Part shown: in pieces, positions 27,887-35,810 of the stretch | How the letters are laid out: every line of letters starts with the position of its first letter | Position numbering within the stretch: position 1 is the first letter of the stretch | Assembly: GCA_017432325.1 (NCBI GenBank) | Contig: JAFRJJ010000038.1 | Span: forward strand, 1 to 53,037 | DNA from: Solobacterium sp. | GTDB taxonomy: Bacteria; Bacillota_I; Bacilli_A; Erysipelotrichales; Erysipelotrichaceae | Reading direction: 5' to 3' | DNA length: 53,037 bases | The notes under the pieces: model-generated | The model's database searches: none | The model's input: only the letters and a program-made list of their open reading frames with translations | What the model was told of the DNA's origin: nothing | Translations under genes and position numbers: made by a program

Positions 27887-28470
27887 TGAGCAGCCTGAAA
27901 GATATCCATGATGCGGCCCGTGTAGACGGGATCCCCATCATGAAGGATGACGGGATCGAGTTCCTGAAACAGTATTTAAAAGAACATCCGGAGATCCAGA
28001 AGATTCTGGAGATCGGAACTGCTGTCGGCTATTCCGCGATCCAGATGGCATCTGTCAGGGAAGATATCGTCATTGATACCGTTGAGATCGATCCTGCAAG
28101 CGCAGCCGCAGCGGTACGGAACATCGCAGACCAGCATATGTCCGACAGGATCTATGTTCACCGCTGTGACGGTGCTGATTACGTGACGATGGCAGTGTAT
28201 GATCTGATATTCATCGATGCCGCAAAATCACAATACGGAAGATACCTGGAGCACTATATGAATAATTCTCATGCGGGAACGGTATTCATATTCGATAACC
28301 TGGCGTTCCATGGAATCGTCGATAACAATGAATTGTCACAGAACCGGAGCACAGTTCAGATGGCTCATAAGATTCTGAAGTTCCGTAATGACCTGCTGAA
28401 GGATGACCGCTTTGAGCCGGTATACTATCCTGATAAAGGAGACGGGATCGCTGTTGCGGTCAGAAAATAA
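27886..28470 (+). CDS. trmR: SAM-dependent O-methyltransferase, TrmR-like
   Basis: A 194-residue class I methyltransferase. The SAM loop is LEIGTAVGYSA (41-51), the acidic ribose-binding motif is VEIDPA near 66, and DLIFIDAAKSQY near 108-119 is the metal and substrate region of the family-3 O-methyltransferases. B. subtilis TrmR (YrrM) of this group methylates 5-hydroxyuridine at the tRNA wobble base. Assignment to TrmR rather than a catechol-type enzyme is by resemblance. It is last in the run starting at 23876. Confidence 0.78.
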   Translation: MSSLKDIHDAARVDGIPIMKDDGIEFLKQYLKEHPEIQKILEIGTAVGYSAIQMASVREDIVIDTVEIDPASAAAAVRNIADQHMSDRIYVHRCDGADYVTMAVYDLIFIDAAKSQYGRYLEHYMNNSHAGTVFIFDNLAFHGIVDNNELSQNRSTVQMAHKILKFRNDLLKDDRFEPVYYPDKGDGIAVAVRK

Positions 28471-28471
28471 C

Positions 28472-28495
28472 CGGCAATGCCGCCTGCATTGCCGG
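28472..28495 (+). repeat. Inverted repeat after the methyltransferase
   Basis: Perfect CCGGCAATGC / GCATTGCCGG with a 5-base loop just after the stop codon. No T-run follows, so it may stabilise the transcript end rather than terminate. Confidence 0.5.
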
Positions 28496-28559
28496 GCTCA
28501 TCAAACTTTATGGGGACAAGTCAGATTCCGTGGGTGATGATGAGAAAATGAAGCATATG

Positions 28560-28601
28560 AAAGACCTGAGTCAACATTCCCATTTGACCCAGGCCTTTTT
28601 A
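28560..28601. terminator. Bidirectional terminator between convergent operons
   Basis: A stem joining AAGACCTGAGTCAA with TTGACCCAGGCCTT, flanked by a rightward T-run, lies between the stops at 28470 and 28602. Confidence 0.75.
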
Positions 28602-29435
28602 TCAGAATTTACCGCTGTGCGTGTGGAATCCGCTGCTGTGATAGGAAGTGGTAATACCTCCTGAAGGACGGTTATGATCGCTGGAATCAGCCACCTTAAC
28701 CCTTGATACAGAGTTATGTGTAAAGATATCCAGTTTCTTTGTCAGACGCACGTCAGCGAGATATGAGCCTGCCGAATGTTTGACGCCAGTCGTTTTATTC
28801 TTGGAACGCAGCCCCAGACAGATCATCAGTGATGTGACCAGGGAACCGATGCCTACCGGAAGCGGGTCAACGCCCCGGGGCTCAGGTTCCGGTTCTGTAC
28901 CGGGACCGTCAATAACGATAAAGTCGTCTGTATCGTATTCGATCTCATGATATGTGTAGTTCTTCAGGATCCTGTCTGATTCTTCATAATAGGTCCGGAA
29001 TGCACGATACCAGTCCCCTCTGGAAAGATAATAAACGATATCATCCTCCAGATCTTCTACAACAGGGTCGGTGAATACGTCAAACGCGGAGCCGTAGACG
29101 GTTATTGCATAGTCGTGTTCATCCATGGAGACGAGCAGCAGGATACCTGCATGGTCATCACCATAACCCAGTTCTTCTACAACATAAATGTTTTCTACAT
29201 AATCCGCAGCGTAGGTATAGCCTGCCAGATCATTTGTGATACGAAGATATACACCGCACTGCCTGTCCTCATATAGTTCAGCGCCGTAACCGTTCAGTTC
29301 CTGTACTTCGTCTGTACTGAGCAGACCGTATTCATCCCTGACAAATTCTTCGCTGTCAGCTTTGATCTGGGCTGTCAGGAAGATCGTTGCGCAGCCTGCG
29401 CAAAGTGTGCCGAGCACTGTTTTCTTCATGTTCAT
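28602..29435 (-). CDS. TPM-domain protein, YdjH-like
   Basis: A 277-residue protein. A signal peptide or N-terminal anchor (about 1-24) is followed by a TPM fold (about 28-165: VRDEYGLLSTDEVQELNGYG, YGDDHAGILLLVSMDEHDYAITVYG). Then come a Glu/Pro linker and a hydrophobic segment (PLPVGIGSLVTSLMICLGL). The tail is rich in Ser, His and Gly and ends FHTHSGKF. TPM domains occur in bacterial membrane-stress and photosystem-repair proteins. The start at 29435 is chosen because AGGTGG precedes it; upstream codons overlap the neighbouring gene. With the zinc-ribbon and SPFH genes it matches B. subtilis ydjG-ydjH-ydjI. Confidence 0.82.
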   Translation of the reverse strand: MNMKKTVLGTLCAGCATIFLTAQIKADSEEFVRDEYGLLSTDEVQELNGYGAELYEDRQCGVYLRITNDLAGYTYAADYVENIYVVEELGYGDDHAGILLLVSMDEHDYAITVYGSAFDVFTDPVVEDLEDDIVYYLSRGDWYRAFRTYYEESDRILKNYTYHEIEYDTDDFIVIDGPGTEPEPEPRGVDPLPVGIGSLVTSLMICLGLRSKNKTTGVKHSAGSYLADVRLTKKLDIFTHNSVSRVKVADSSDHNRPSGGITTSYHSSGFHTHSGKF

Positions 29436-29445
29436 ACGGCACCAC

Positions 29446-30525
29446 CTACATTGACAGGATCCCGAAGATCGCCGCAAACAACAGTGCTGCGATCACCAGG
29501 AAATAAAGCAGGAACTTCCCGTTATCCACAGGCAGATCACCGATCATCTTGCCGCTCTGCCCGTTCATGACAAACAGATACGGTTTTCCGTTCCATCTGG
29601 TACTCAGTACCCATACAGGCAGGAAGGCATAGGATGCGCTGCCTGAAATAAAGCGGATATCCTGTCTCTGGGGAACAGCTGAAGAATAACCGGAAACTGT
29701 ACGGTTCATGGCGGAAATCGTGCTGTTGTACATCCGCTCATTCGTACGTTTCTCATCTTCATCCTTATCAATGTCATATCTGTCAGCCAGGTATCCGGCA
29801 AGGTATGACATCTGGAACGGCACCAGTCTGCTGTAATCAAACGGCTCTACAGCATCCATGTATTCATCGGGCATCTTGGAACTGGCATCAGCAGGAACCT
29901 TCTCAAATGTCAGGATACCGTTTCTGGCGACCTGGAAATGAGACGTTGTAGTAACGGAATAGTCCCCTTCCCGATGTGTCGTTGATCTTGTCGCATGATA
30001 TGTCATCCTGGCATCAACAGTTGCGTCATACAGCCAGAAGGGAACATATACACCCTTGATCTCTTCAATATGATTGGTTTCGGTAAATGCCTTCGGTACA
30101 AAGGGCTTCCCTTTATAGAACTGCTGGAGCCTTCTGACTGCTTCTTCTTTCTCAAGCTGGAAGGGAAGGACATATCTCGGCTTCAGAGCGCCGTCAAACT
30201 GCATCGGAACGATCGTCGGGTTGCCGCAGTAAGGACAGCTTGAAGCGCCTGTGTGCGAATCGCAGATCAGTCTGGCACCGCAGGAAGGACAGTTATATGC
30301 AGCGAGATTGGCAGCTTCCTCCTCTGTCCACTGACCGGTCTCGCTCTCCCAGTTGTTTGCTTCAACACTTAATGCCTGCTGGTTGGCTTCACTGTAATAA
30401 TCCTCTACTTCCCGGGGAGTAAACAGTGAATCACAGTAATCGCATTTCAGCTGCTGTGTGGCAGAATCAAAGTGAAGCGGACCGCCGCAGTTAGGACATT
30501 GGTAATTGGTGACCTGTTCAGCCAT
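29446..30525 (-). CDS. Double zinc-ribbon membrane protein, YdjG-like
   Basis: A 359-residue protein with two TFIIB-like zinc ribbons at the N-terminus (CPNCGGPL...CDYC, residues 10-31; CPSCGARL...CPYC, about 76-98). A central region (YVLPFQLEKEEAVRRLQQFY, then GVYVPFWLYDATVDARM) follows, and the end is a single hydrophobic segment (FLLYFLVIAALLFAAIFGIL). It should be membrane-anchored with the ribbons inside. AAGGAGG precedes the ATG. It ends ten bases before the TPM gene and lies just downstream of a terminator that follows the SPFH gene. Confidence 0.85.
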   Translation of the reverse strand: MAEQVTNYQCPNCGGPLHFDSATQQLKCDYCDSLFTPREVEDYYSEANQQALSVEANNWESETGQWTEEEAANLAAYNCPSCGARLICDSHTGASSCPYCGNPTIVPMQFDGALKPRYVLPFQLEKEEAVRRLQQFYKGKPFVPKAFTETNHIEEIKGVYVPFWLYDATVDARMTYHATRSTTHREGDYSVTTTSHFQVARNGILTFEKVPADASSKMPDEYMDAVEPFDYSRLVPFQMSYLAGYLADRYDIDKDEDEKRTNERMYNSTISAMNRTVSGYSSAVPQRQDIRFISGSASYAFLPVWVLSTRWNGKPYLFVMNGQSGKMIGDLPVDNGKFLLYFLVIAALLFAAIFGILSM

Positions 30526-30545
30526 GAGTCAACCTCCTTATGATG

Positions 30546-30580
30546 AAAAATGACGCCGTGCCCGTTAAGAGACGGCGTCA
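30546..30580 (-). terminator. Terminator or attenuator inside the SPFH / zinc-ribbon / TPM operon
   Basis: Read leftward, perfect stem TGACGCCGT / ACGGCGTCA (30580-30572, 30559-30551) with a 12-base loop and T5 (30550-30546). It lies in the 70-base gap between the SPFH gene and the zinc-ribbon gene. Confidence 0.75.
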
Positions 30581-30595
30581 CTGAGAGTGTTTTTT

Positions 30596-31810
30596 TTACT
30601 GAGGTCTCTTAGTTCCGCAGTTTGTGCAGAAGTTGCCTGTCTGGACCTGACCGCATGTCGGGCATGTCCATTCCAGAGCCGGTCTCTTTGTACCGCAGTT
30701 CGTGCAGAAGTTGCCTGTGCCGACCTGACCGCATGTCGGGCATGTCCAGCTGCCTGCTGCAGGATTCATAGCTGCCTGCGGAGGTACCGGCTGAGCGGGT
30801 GCCGGAGCCTGGTTCTGATAAAGCGCGCCGATATTAGCTGCTGCACCAGTGCTCTGAGCCGCATTCAGACCGACAAATCCCATAGCTGCGCCATTCGGAT
30901 TGTTCGCTGCATCGACCATGGACTGTGTAACTGCATTGACATACGCTGCTGTACCAAGAGCCTGGTTTGTATAAGCAGCCTGTGCCTGCATCTTCTTCAG
31001 CAGAGCTTCATCTGCTTCGTCAGCCTTGATGCTGTTGATGCCGAAGCTTTCGATCTCGATTCCTCTTGTTTTTGCCCATTTTTCGGAGAGCTCATCGTTC
31101 AGGATGTTGCACAGATCAGTTGTATGAGCCAGCAGTGCGGAATATCTGACACCAGAAGCACCGATCTTCGCGAATGCAGGCTGCAGTGCTGTGAGCAGTT
31201 CGCTCTTCAGCATGCTTTCAATATTGGATACAGGATATGTATCTTTGAAGTTGCCGCATACGTTTGTATAGAACAGGATCGGGTCTGTAACTTTCAGACT
31301 GTATTCACCGAAGCATTTCAGGGAAATGTCGATATCGATACCTGCTCTTTCATCAAGAACTCTGAACGGGATCGGTGAAGCAGTTCCGTATTTTTGACCT
31401 ACCAGTTCCTTCATGTTGAAGTAGTAGATCCTCTGATCTTCTGCCGGCTGTCCGCCATACATGAATCTCTTGCCGATCTGCGCAAATGTGTTCTTAACAC
31501 CATCGGACAATGTGCTTGTGAAGATAGAAGGCTCTGTAGCTGAATCATATTTGTATTCACCCGGTTCGGAGCAGATATCAACTACTTTGCCCTGTTCAAC
31601 AATGATCATGCACTGGCCGTCTGCCACTGCGATCACGGAGCCGTCAGTAATGATATTGTCATTGCCGCGGTTGCTGGAAAAACCGCTTGTGCGTTTATGT
31701 CCTTTGACAGCAATGATGTTGTTGGGTATTGCTTCGCAATAGAAATACTCTTTCCACTGATCGCTCAGTGTGCTTGTCGCTGCGCTCAGCGCTGCCTGAA
31801 TTAAACCCAT
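30596..31810 (-). CDS. SPFH-domain protein with two C-terminal zinc ribbons, YdjI-like
   Basis: A 404-residue protein. An SPFH-type domain spans about residues 20-290 (KEYFYCEAIPNNIIAVKG, IPFRVLDERAGIDIDISLKC). An Ala/Gln-rich helical stretch and a Pro/Ala linker (PAPAQPVPPQAA) follow. At the end are two near-identical zinc ribbons, each with WTCPTCGQV and GNFCTNCGTKRP. B. subtilis YdjI belongs to this group and is linked to membrane-stress (PspA) responses. No pspA is adjacent here. The promoter and AAAGGAG site are clear, and a terminator separates it from the downstream pair. Confidence 0.87.
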   Translation of the reverse strand: MGLIQAALSAATSTLSDQWKEYFYCEAIPNNIIAVKGHKRTSGFSSNRGNDNIITDGSVIAVADGQCMIIVEQGKVVDICSEPGEYKYDSATEPSIFTSTLSDGVKNTFAQIGKRFMYGGQPAEDQRIYYFNMKELVGQKYGTASPIPFRVLDERAGIDIDISLKCFGEYSLKVTDPILFYTNVCGNFKDTYPVSNIESMLKSELLTALQPAFAKIGASGVRYSALLAHTTDLCNILNDELSEKWAKTRGIEIESFGINSIKADEADEALLKKMQAQAAYTNQALGTAAYVNAVTQSMVDAANNPNGAAMGFVGLNAAQSTGAAANIGALYQNQAPAPAQPVPPQAAMNPAAGSWTCPTCGQVGTGNFCTNCGTKRPALEWTCPTCGQVQTGNFCTNCGTKRPQ

Positions 31811-31844
31811 ATTTATATTTCTCCTTTGCTTGTTTCCTTACCTA

Positions 31845-31873
31845 ATATTATATAAGAAATAATAGCGGTTCAA
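31845..31873 (-). promoter_or_regulatory. Promoter of the SPFH gene
   Basis: On the minus strand, TTGAAC (31873-31868), 17 bases, TAATAT (31850-31845); an overlapping TATAAT lies two bases upstream. Confidence 0.6.
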
Positions 31874-31896
31874 CAGAAAACGCAATGCCAATATTT

Positions 31897-31924
31897 AAAA
31901 TTGCCGCTGTCCGCGGCAATTTTA
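31897..31924 (-). terminator. Terminator of the BadF-type kinase gene
   Basis: Stem AAAATTGCCGC / GCGGCAATTTT with a 5-base loop lies just beyond the kinase stop and before the SPFH promoter. Confidence 0.75.
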
Positions 31925-31934
31925 TGCAAGTCTT

Positions 31935-32852
31935 TTATTCATTTTTCATCTGTGCGGGAACCAGTTTTTCCGCGTTCAGCAGTGCTCCGCAGACCGGGGA
32001 AACTGATAATACACTGATCATATTTCCGGTTTCTCCGGGAAGCTGTTCACGGATCATACCGGTCAGCTGTCTGTTTTCTGTCAGTCCTCCTGACAGAACG
32101 ATGGGAACGGGTTTTCCTCCAAACGGTCTCAGACCTGTCTGAATGATCCGGACAGTCTCCTGAATATTCCTGGATATGATCGTTTGTGCTATCTGATCGC
32201 CGAGTTCCGCTGCTGCAAAGGCCAGCGGCGCAAATGACGCGATATAGGACTTTCCAAGCTGATAGATCTTTGACAGCAGCTGAGAACTGTTCATACCCGT
32301 TTTCTGTTCGACCATCTCTGACAGAAGCGTATCCCTGCCGGTGTGGTCAATGGCAGAATAGTAAGCGTTCAGCACATCACAGCCATAGTTGTAACCGCTT
32401 CCGCCCCGGTCCAGCAGATATCCCCAGCCTCCTGTCCGGTACCTGACACCGTCCTTTACTGAGAATGCGCAGATACCTGTGCCGAGGATGAGGATCATAC
32501 CATCATGTCCGTTCAAACCGGCAGATAAGATGTTTTCAATATCCCCGCCGGCATCTGATCCGGCAAACCCGGCTTCCTGCATGCAGGCACATACCGCTTC
32601 ACGGTTTTCTCCGGATGCGGCACCCGCAATACCGGCATACGCATATACCGTTTTTGCCGGGATATCCGCAAGGACAGTTCTGATCCCGCTGCGCAGTGTT
32701 TCAAGTGCTTTATCCATACCGATGTCATTCGGGTTAGAAGGACCAAGCACTGCTTCACGGACGGTGTTTCCTGTACTGCCGGTCAGCCTGAAACTTGTCT
32801 TTGTTCCGCCGCCGTCTATGCCCAGCAGATAATATGCACGTTCCGCCATCAT
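31935..32852 (-). CDS. BadF/BadG-type ATPase, probable N-acetylglucosamine kinase
   Basis: A 305-residue protein of the ASKHA fold. Phosphate-1 is LLGIDGGGTKTSFRL (9-23), phosphate-2 is ILILGTGICAFSV and the adenosine motif is VLSGGLTEN. TGGWGYLLDRGGSGYNYG is typical of the group that includes N-acetylglucosamine kinase and the hydroxyacyl-CoA dehydratase activators. Its length and lack of Fe-S cysteines favour the sugar kinase. It lies ten bases downstream of the rhodanese-thioredoxin lipoprotein gene and is probably cotranscribed, though a shared role is not obvious. Confidence 0.85.
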   Translation of the reverse strand: MMAERAYYLLGIDGGGTKTSFRLTGSTGNTVREAVLGPSNPNDIGMDKALETLRSGIRTVLADIPAKTVYAYAGIAGAASGENREAVCACMQEAGFAGSDAGGDIENILSAGLNGHDGMILILGTGICAFSVKDGVRYRTGGWGYLLDRGGSGYNYGCDVLNAYYSAIDHTGRDTLLSEMVEQKTGMNSSQLLSKIYQLGKSYIASFAPLAFAAAELGDQIAQTIISRNIQETVRIIQTGLRPFGGKPVPIVLSGGLTENRQLTGMIREQLPGETGNMISVLSVSPVCGALLNAEKLVPAQMKNE

Positions 32853-32861
32853 TCAGACTCC

Positions 32862-34016
32862 TCAGTTGTCAAATGTCATTTCCACACTGCATGAGTCATC
32901 ACATTCTGTGTTTCCGTTGACCATATCAGATGAGACCACATCAATATCCAGGTACTGTGAAAGCCATTCAGAGAATGCCTGGGCAGTCTTGTAATAGGGG
33001 AGATCTTCATCGGATACAGGATTCAGATACGCTTTGACTTCACCGCCTTCGAAGACAAATACGGAAGGCGTATATTCAACGATACTTGTAACAGGAGTTT
33101 CAACGTCCTTCAGGTCTGTATATGATACCTGACGGAAATCTGCCTGGCCGGAGTTTGCGACAGTTTCAACGATCGGCTTGAATGAAGCACAGCTTGTGCA
33201 TCCGGGCAGATAGACATACAGGACAAAACGTTTTCCTTCATCGATCAGGCTGTTCAGTTCTTTTCCGTCAGCCACGGTTGTCAGATGTTCTGATTCAGGT
33301 ATCACTTCTGCAGAAGTTTCTTCTGTCGGCTCCGGTGAAGGATCCTGCTCACGCAGCGGATGCAGAGAATCGAAATCGATGTAGTGATAGGGGACCTTGT
33401 AGAAATCGTAATAGACTTTCCCGTTTTCTTCCCGTTTGACCTCAACATTGTTTTTACCTTCGTAATACCAGTATCCGCCTGTGTTATAGATCTTGTTTTC
33501 ATCCCAGCCAAGTGATACGAGAAGGTGCTTTGTCATGCCTGCATATCCGCCTCCGCCGCACATCAGGAAGATCGTTTTGTCTTTCGGAAAATAATATTCC
33601 AGGATATCCATGGATTCCTCGTAGTTCTCCCAGAGACTTCCTTCTTTTCCTAATGTGAACAGCGTTTTTCCGGTATAGGAACTGCCGACTTCTTCAGGAA
33701 GACCGACAACATTGCAGAGGTATGGATACGGCACGACTTCAAATCCGTCTACATAGCCGGAGAGATAGCTGTCTCCGCCGATCGCTTCATAATTTGCCTC
33801 GTCTTTCAGCATACGCACATCACGGTATACACTGTTTTCACGTGACAGGTATTCATCGATCGAAGCTTCGTTGATGTTCTTATCGATCCCGAGCTCACCT
33901 CTCATGCCGGACTCAAGTTCCGGAAGAGGGAGTTCCTTTTCTGTTTTTGCAGGTGCCTGGCAGCCTGTGACCAATGCGGCAGTCACTGCCATCAATACTA
34001 GTCTGTTTAATTTCAT
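32862..34016 (-). CDS. Lipoprotein fusing a rhodanese-like and a thioredoxin-like domain
   Basis: A 384-residue exported lipoprotein (MKLNRLVLMAVTAALVTGC, lipidated Cys19). Residues about 75-185 look like a rhodanese domain: DSYLSGYVDGFEVVPYP, then TIFLMCGGGGYAGMTK with candidate catalytic Cys153. An acidic Pro/Glu linker (222-243) leads to a thioredoxin-like domain (about 245-365) with the redox pair Cys273-Thr-Ser-Cys276 and the cis-proline region YTPSVFVF. It probably handles sulfane sulfur or disulfides outside the membrane. The ATG at 34016 is chosen for GGAGG seven bases upstream and the clean signal peptide; an in-frame extension to 34046 is disfavoured. Confidence 0.85.
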   Translation of the reverse strand: MKLNRLVLMAVTAALVTGCQAPAKTEKELPLPELESGMRGELGIDKNINEASIDEYLSRENSVYRDVRMLKDEANYEAIGGDSYLSGYVDGFEVVPYPYLCNVVGLPEEVGSSYTGKTLFTLGKEGSLWENYEESMDILEYYFPKDKTIFLMCGGGGYAGMTKHLLVSLGWDENKIYNTGGYWYYEGKNNVEVKREENGKVYYDFYKVPYHYIDFDSLHPLREQDPSPEPTEETSAEVIPESEHLTTVADGKELNSLIDEGKRFVLYVYLPGCTSCASFKPIVETVANSGQADFRQVSYTDLKDVETPVTSIVEYTPSVFVFEGGEVKAYLNPVSDEDLPYYKTAQAFSEWLSQYLDIDVVSSDMVNGNTECDDSCSVEMTFDN

Positions 34017-34133
34017 ATGAATGCCTCCGGAATCATACATTGTCACTATTATAGCCTGTTTTCAGCCTGCTGTCAGACTCACAGGCGAACTGTTTCTTAA
34101 TGTTGCCAAGAACATAAATGGTGCCTGAAATAT

Positions 34134-34175
34134 AAAAACGGTCTTCTTTCTGAATGAGGCTCAGATCGAAGACCG
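34134..34175 (-). terminator. Terminator of the HAD/SGNH operon
   Basis: Read leftward, stem CGGTCTTC / GAAGACCG (34175-34168, 34146-34139), then T5 (34138-34134). Confidence 0.75.
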
Positions 34176-34192
34176 AAACTCCTTAAACTGTT

Positions 34193-34840
34193 TTATTCCG
34201 CTTTTTCCGGCATTGATCTGATCACATCCGGCAGTTCTTTCATGGAATCTGCCCTGTACAGCGCATCCGGTACAGTGCCGAATCCATATGATACGAAGAC
34301 GAACGGAACATCGGCGATCTTACAGCAATCAGCGTCTTTCTGTGTATCGCCGACATATACAGGGTTCTGAAGATGGTAATCAGAGATCATCTTTCTGAGA
34401 TTGTCCTGTTTGTCCAGACCGTTGTCACCGAAGCAGAGGTGTCCTTTGACATAAGGCTCAAGCCCGCCGTATGCCATGACAGCTTCAATATATCCCTGTC
34501 CGCAGTTGGAAAGGATATACAGATCATAGTCCCTGCTCAGAAGTTCAAAGGTATCCCGGACATCCGGATAGAGATTTGTCCCGTTTGTACGTATCTCATG
34601 ATTCTCTTCGGCTTCCAGATGCCCTAAAACTTCTCTGGATACAGTCAATGGGACTTCCGGCATGACAGCCAGTGCCCAGTCATCCATGGTCTTTCCCATC
34701 AGGGAAGAAGCGAGCTCCCTGTTCAGCGGAACATACGGAAGATCCTGTTCACCCAGTTTCCTGTTCCAGGCCCTGATGACAGCGTCAGTGCTGTCTGTCA
34801 GTGTTCCGTCGATATCAAAGATGATAGCGTCTGTTTTCAT
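34193..34840 (-). CDS. HAD-superfamily phosphatase, phosphoglycolate-phosphatase-like
   Basis: A 215-residue HAD hydrolase. Motif I is IIFDIDGTLTDS with the nucleophile Asp9 and acid/base Asp11; motif II is ILSNCGQGY; motif IV is YVGDTQKDADCC. The alpha-helical cap after motif I is the subclass used by phosphoglycolate phosphatase, beta-phosphoglucomutase and PPi phosphatases. The substrate is not predictable. It overlaps the SGNH gene by four bases. Confidence 0.88.
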   Translation of the reverse strand: MKTDAIIFDIDGTLTDSTDAVIRAWNRKLGEQDLPYVPLNRELASSLMGKTMDDWALAVMPEVPLTVSREVLGHLEAEENHEIRTNGTNLYPDVRDTFELLSRDYDLYILSNCGQGYIEAVMAYGGLEPYVKGHLCFGDNGLDKQDNLRKMISDYHLQNPVYVGDTQKDADCCKIADVPFVFVSYGFGTVPDALYRADSMKELPDVIRSMPEKAE

Positions 34841-35412
34841 TGTGTCTCCTCCGTTCTTTCCTGCTGTAAAGACAGCAGATTTCTGAATTCTCTGCGGATA
34901 AACTCTCCCAGTATCCGGTATCCTGCCTGATCCGGATGCACACCGTCGATGTATCCAGGCGATACAGTATGCGTACAGATCACACTGACATGTTCGTTCC
35001 CGCAGTATTCCATGAGCTGTCTGTTGTATTCGTCCAGGAAAGTTCTGACCGGTCCAATATCGTCAAACCATTCAGGAATCGCCTGTTCATCCGGAATCAG
35101 ACATGTCAGTACGACCGGTTCAGCATGGTCCTGACGTGCTGTCCGTATGATACGCCTCATGCATTCCAGTGTATCCTGTACCCGGCTTCCGGGTGACATT
35201 GCGTCATTGGTGCCTGCCATGACCAGCACGGTATCTGCACCGGATGATATCAGTTCCCGTTCAAACCTCAGCATGATCTGGGTCGCTGTCGCACCGGGAA
35301 CACCTCTGTTAACGGTTATATGATCATTCTTCAAATATTCGCTGTACGCACATTCCGCTCCGTACGGCCAGCCGGCAGTAATGCTGTCGCCGATGCATAA
35401 TATTGTATTCAT
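34837..35412 (-). CDS. SGNH/GDSL-type esterase
   Basis: A 191-residue hydrolase without a signal peptide: LCIGDSITAG (nucleophile Ser10), GVPGATATQIMLRF (glycine block), MAGTNDAM (Asn) and DGVHPDQAGY (Asp, His). It resembles TesA/RhgT-like esterases. It is distinct in sequence from the SGNH gene at 8260. Upstream, a palindromic -10 element is shared with the opposite gene. First gene of a two-gene leftward operon with the HAD phosphatase. Confidence 0.88.
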   Translation of the reverse strand: MNTILCIGDSITAGWPYGAECAYSEYLKNDHITVNRGVPGATATQIMLRFERELISSGADTVLVMAGTNDAMSPGSRVQDTLECMRRIIRTARQDHAEPVVLTCLIPDEQAIPEWFDDIGPVRTFLDEYNRQLMEYCGNEHVSVICTHTVSPGYIDGVHPDQAGYRILGEFIRREFRNLLSLQQERTEETQ

Positions 35413-35425
35413 GTCTCTATTGTAA

Positions 35426-35433
35426 ATTATAAT
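35426..35433. promoter_or_regulatory. Shared palindromic -10 element for divergent genes
   Basis: The octamer ATTATAAT reads TATAAT on both strands (35428-35433 plus; 35431-35426 minus) within the 44-base gap between divergent genes. A weak -35 for the rightward gene (TTGTAT at 35404-35409) is possible. Confidence 0.5.
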
Positions 35434-35456
35434 GTGAATATCAGTGAGGCAGTTTT

Positions 35457-35810
35457 ATGAATGACGCATTTGAATTGTATGATCTCAAGGTAGAAACTGT
35501 GGAAACAGACAGACCGTTTGTCTGTTCACATCATGCCGGGGATTATTTTCTTGTACAGGGTGAGAATCTGATCTTTCCCGAAATGAACACGTTTTCCATG
35601 TACGCGCTCAGCGCTATCCTGCCGCTTCTTCCGGCAAAACAGAGGGTCACAGATCCGAATGACTGGATGACGACAGACGCTTATATTGCATGTCCCGATC
35701 CCAACTGCGGGGCAAGATTCCATATTATGCGTACCGGAAAAAGGATCTTCCATCACAGTGAAGTAACAGTTGTACCGCTTGAAGGGCAGGAGGAACATCA
35801 TGACAGCTGA
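35457..35810 (+). CDS. TIGR04076-like small protein
   Basis: A 117-residue protein of unknown function. It runs YDLKVETVETDRPFVCSHHAGDYF at the N-terminus, a middle of FPEMNTFSMYALSAILPLLPAK, and CPDPNCGARFHIMRTG near the end, the layout of TIGR04076 proteins. The cysteines (CPDPNC and Cys23) could bind a metal. It overlaps the aldo/keto reductase start by 11 bases, so the two are likely coupled. GTGAGG precedes the ATG. Confidence 0.65.
   Translation: MNDAFELYDLKVETVETDRPFVCSHHAGDYFLVQGENLIFPEMNTFSMYALSAILPLLPAKQRVTDPNDWMTTDAYIACPDPNCGARFHIMRTGKRIFHHSEVTVVPLEGQEEHHDS

Noticed and set aside
30587..31378. 263-codon plus-strand frame with Cys/Ala repeats
   Set aside because: It is the antisense of the zinc-ribbon repeats of the SPFH gene; the repeat pattern is inherited from that gene.
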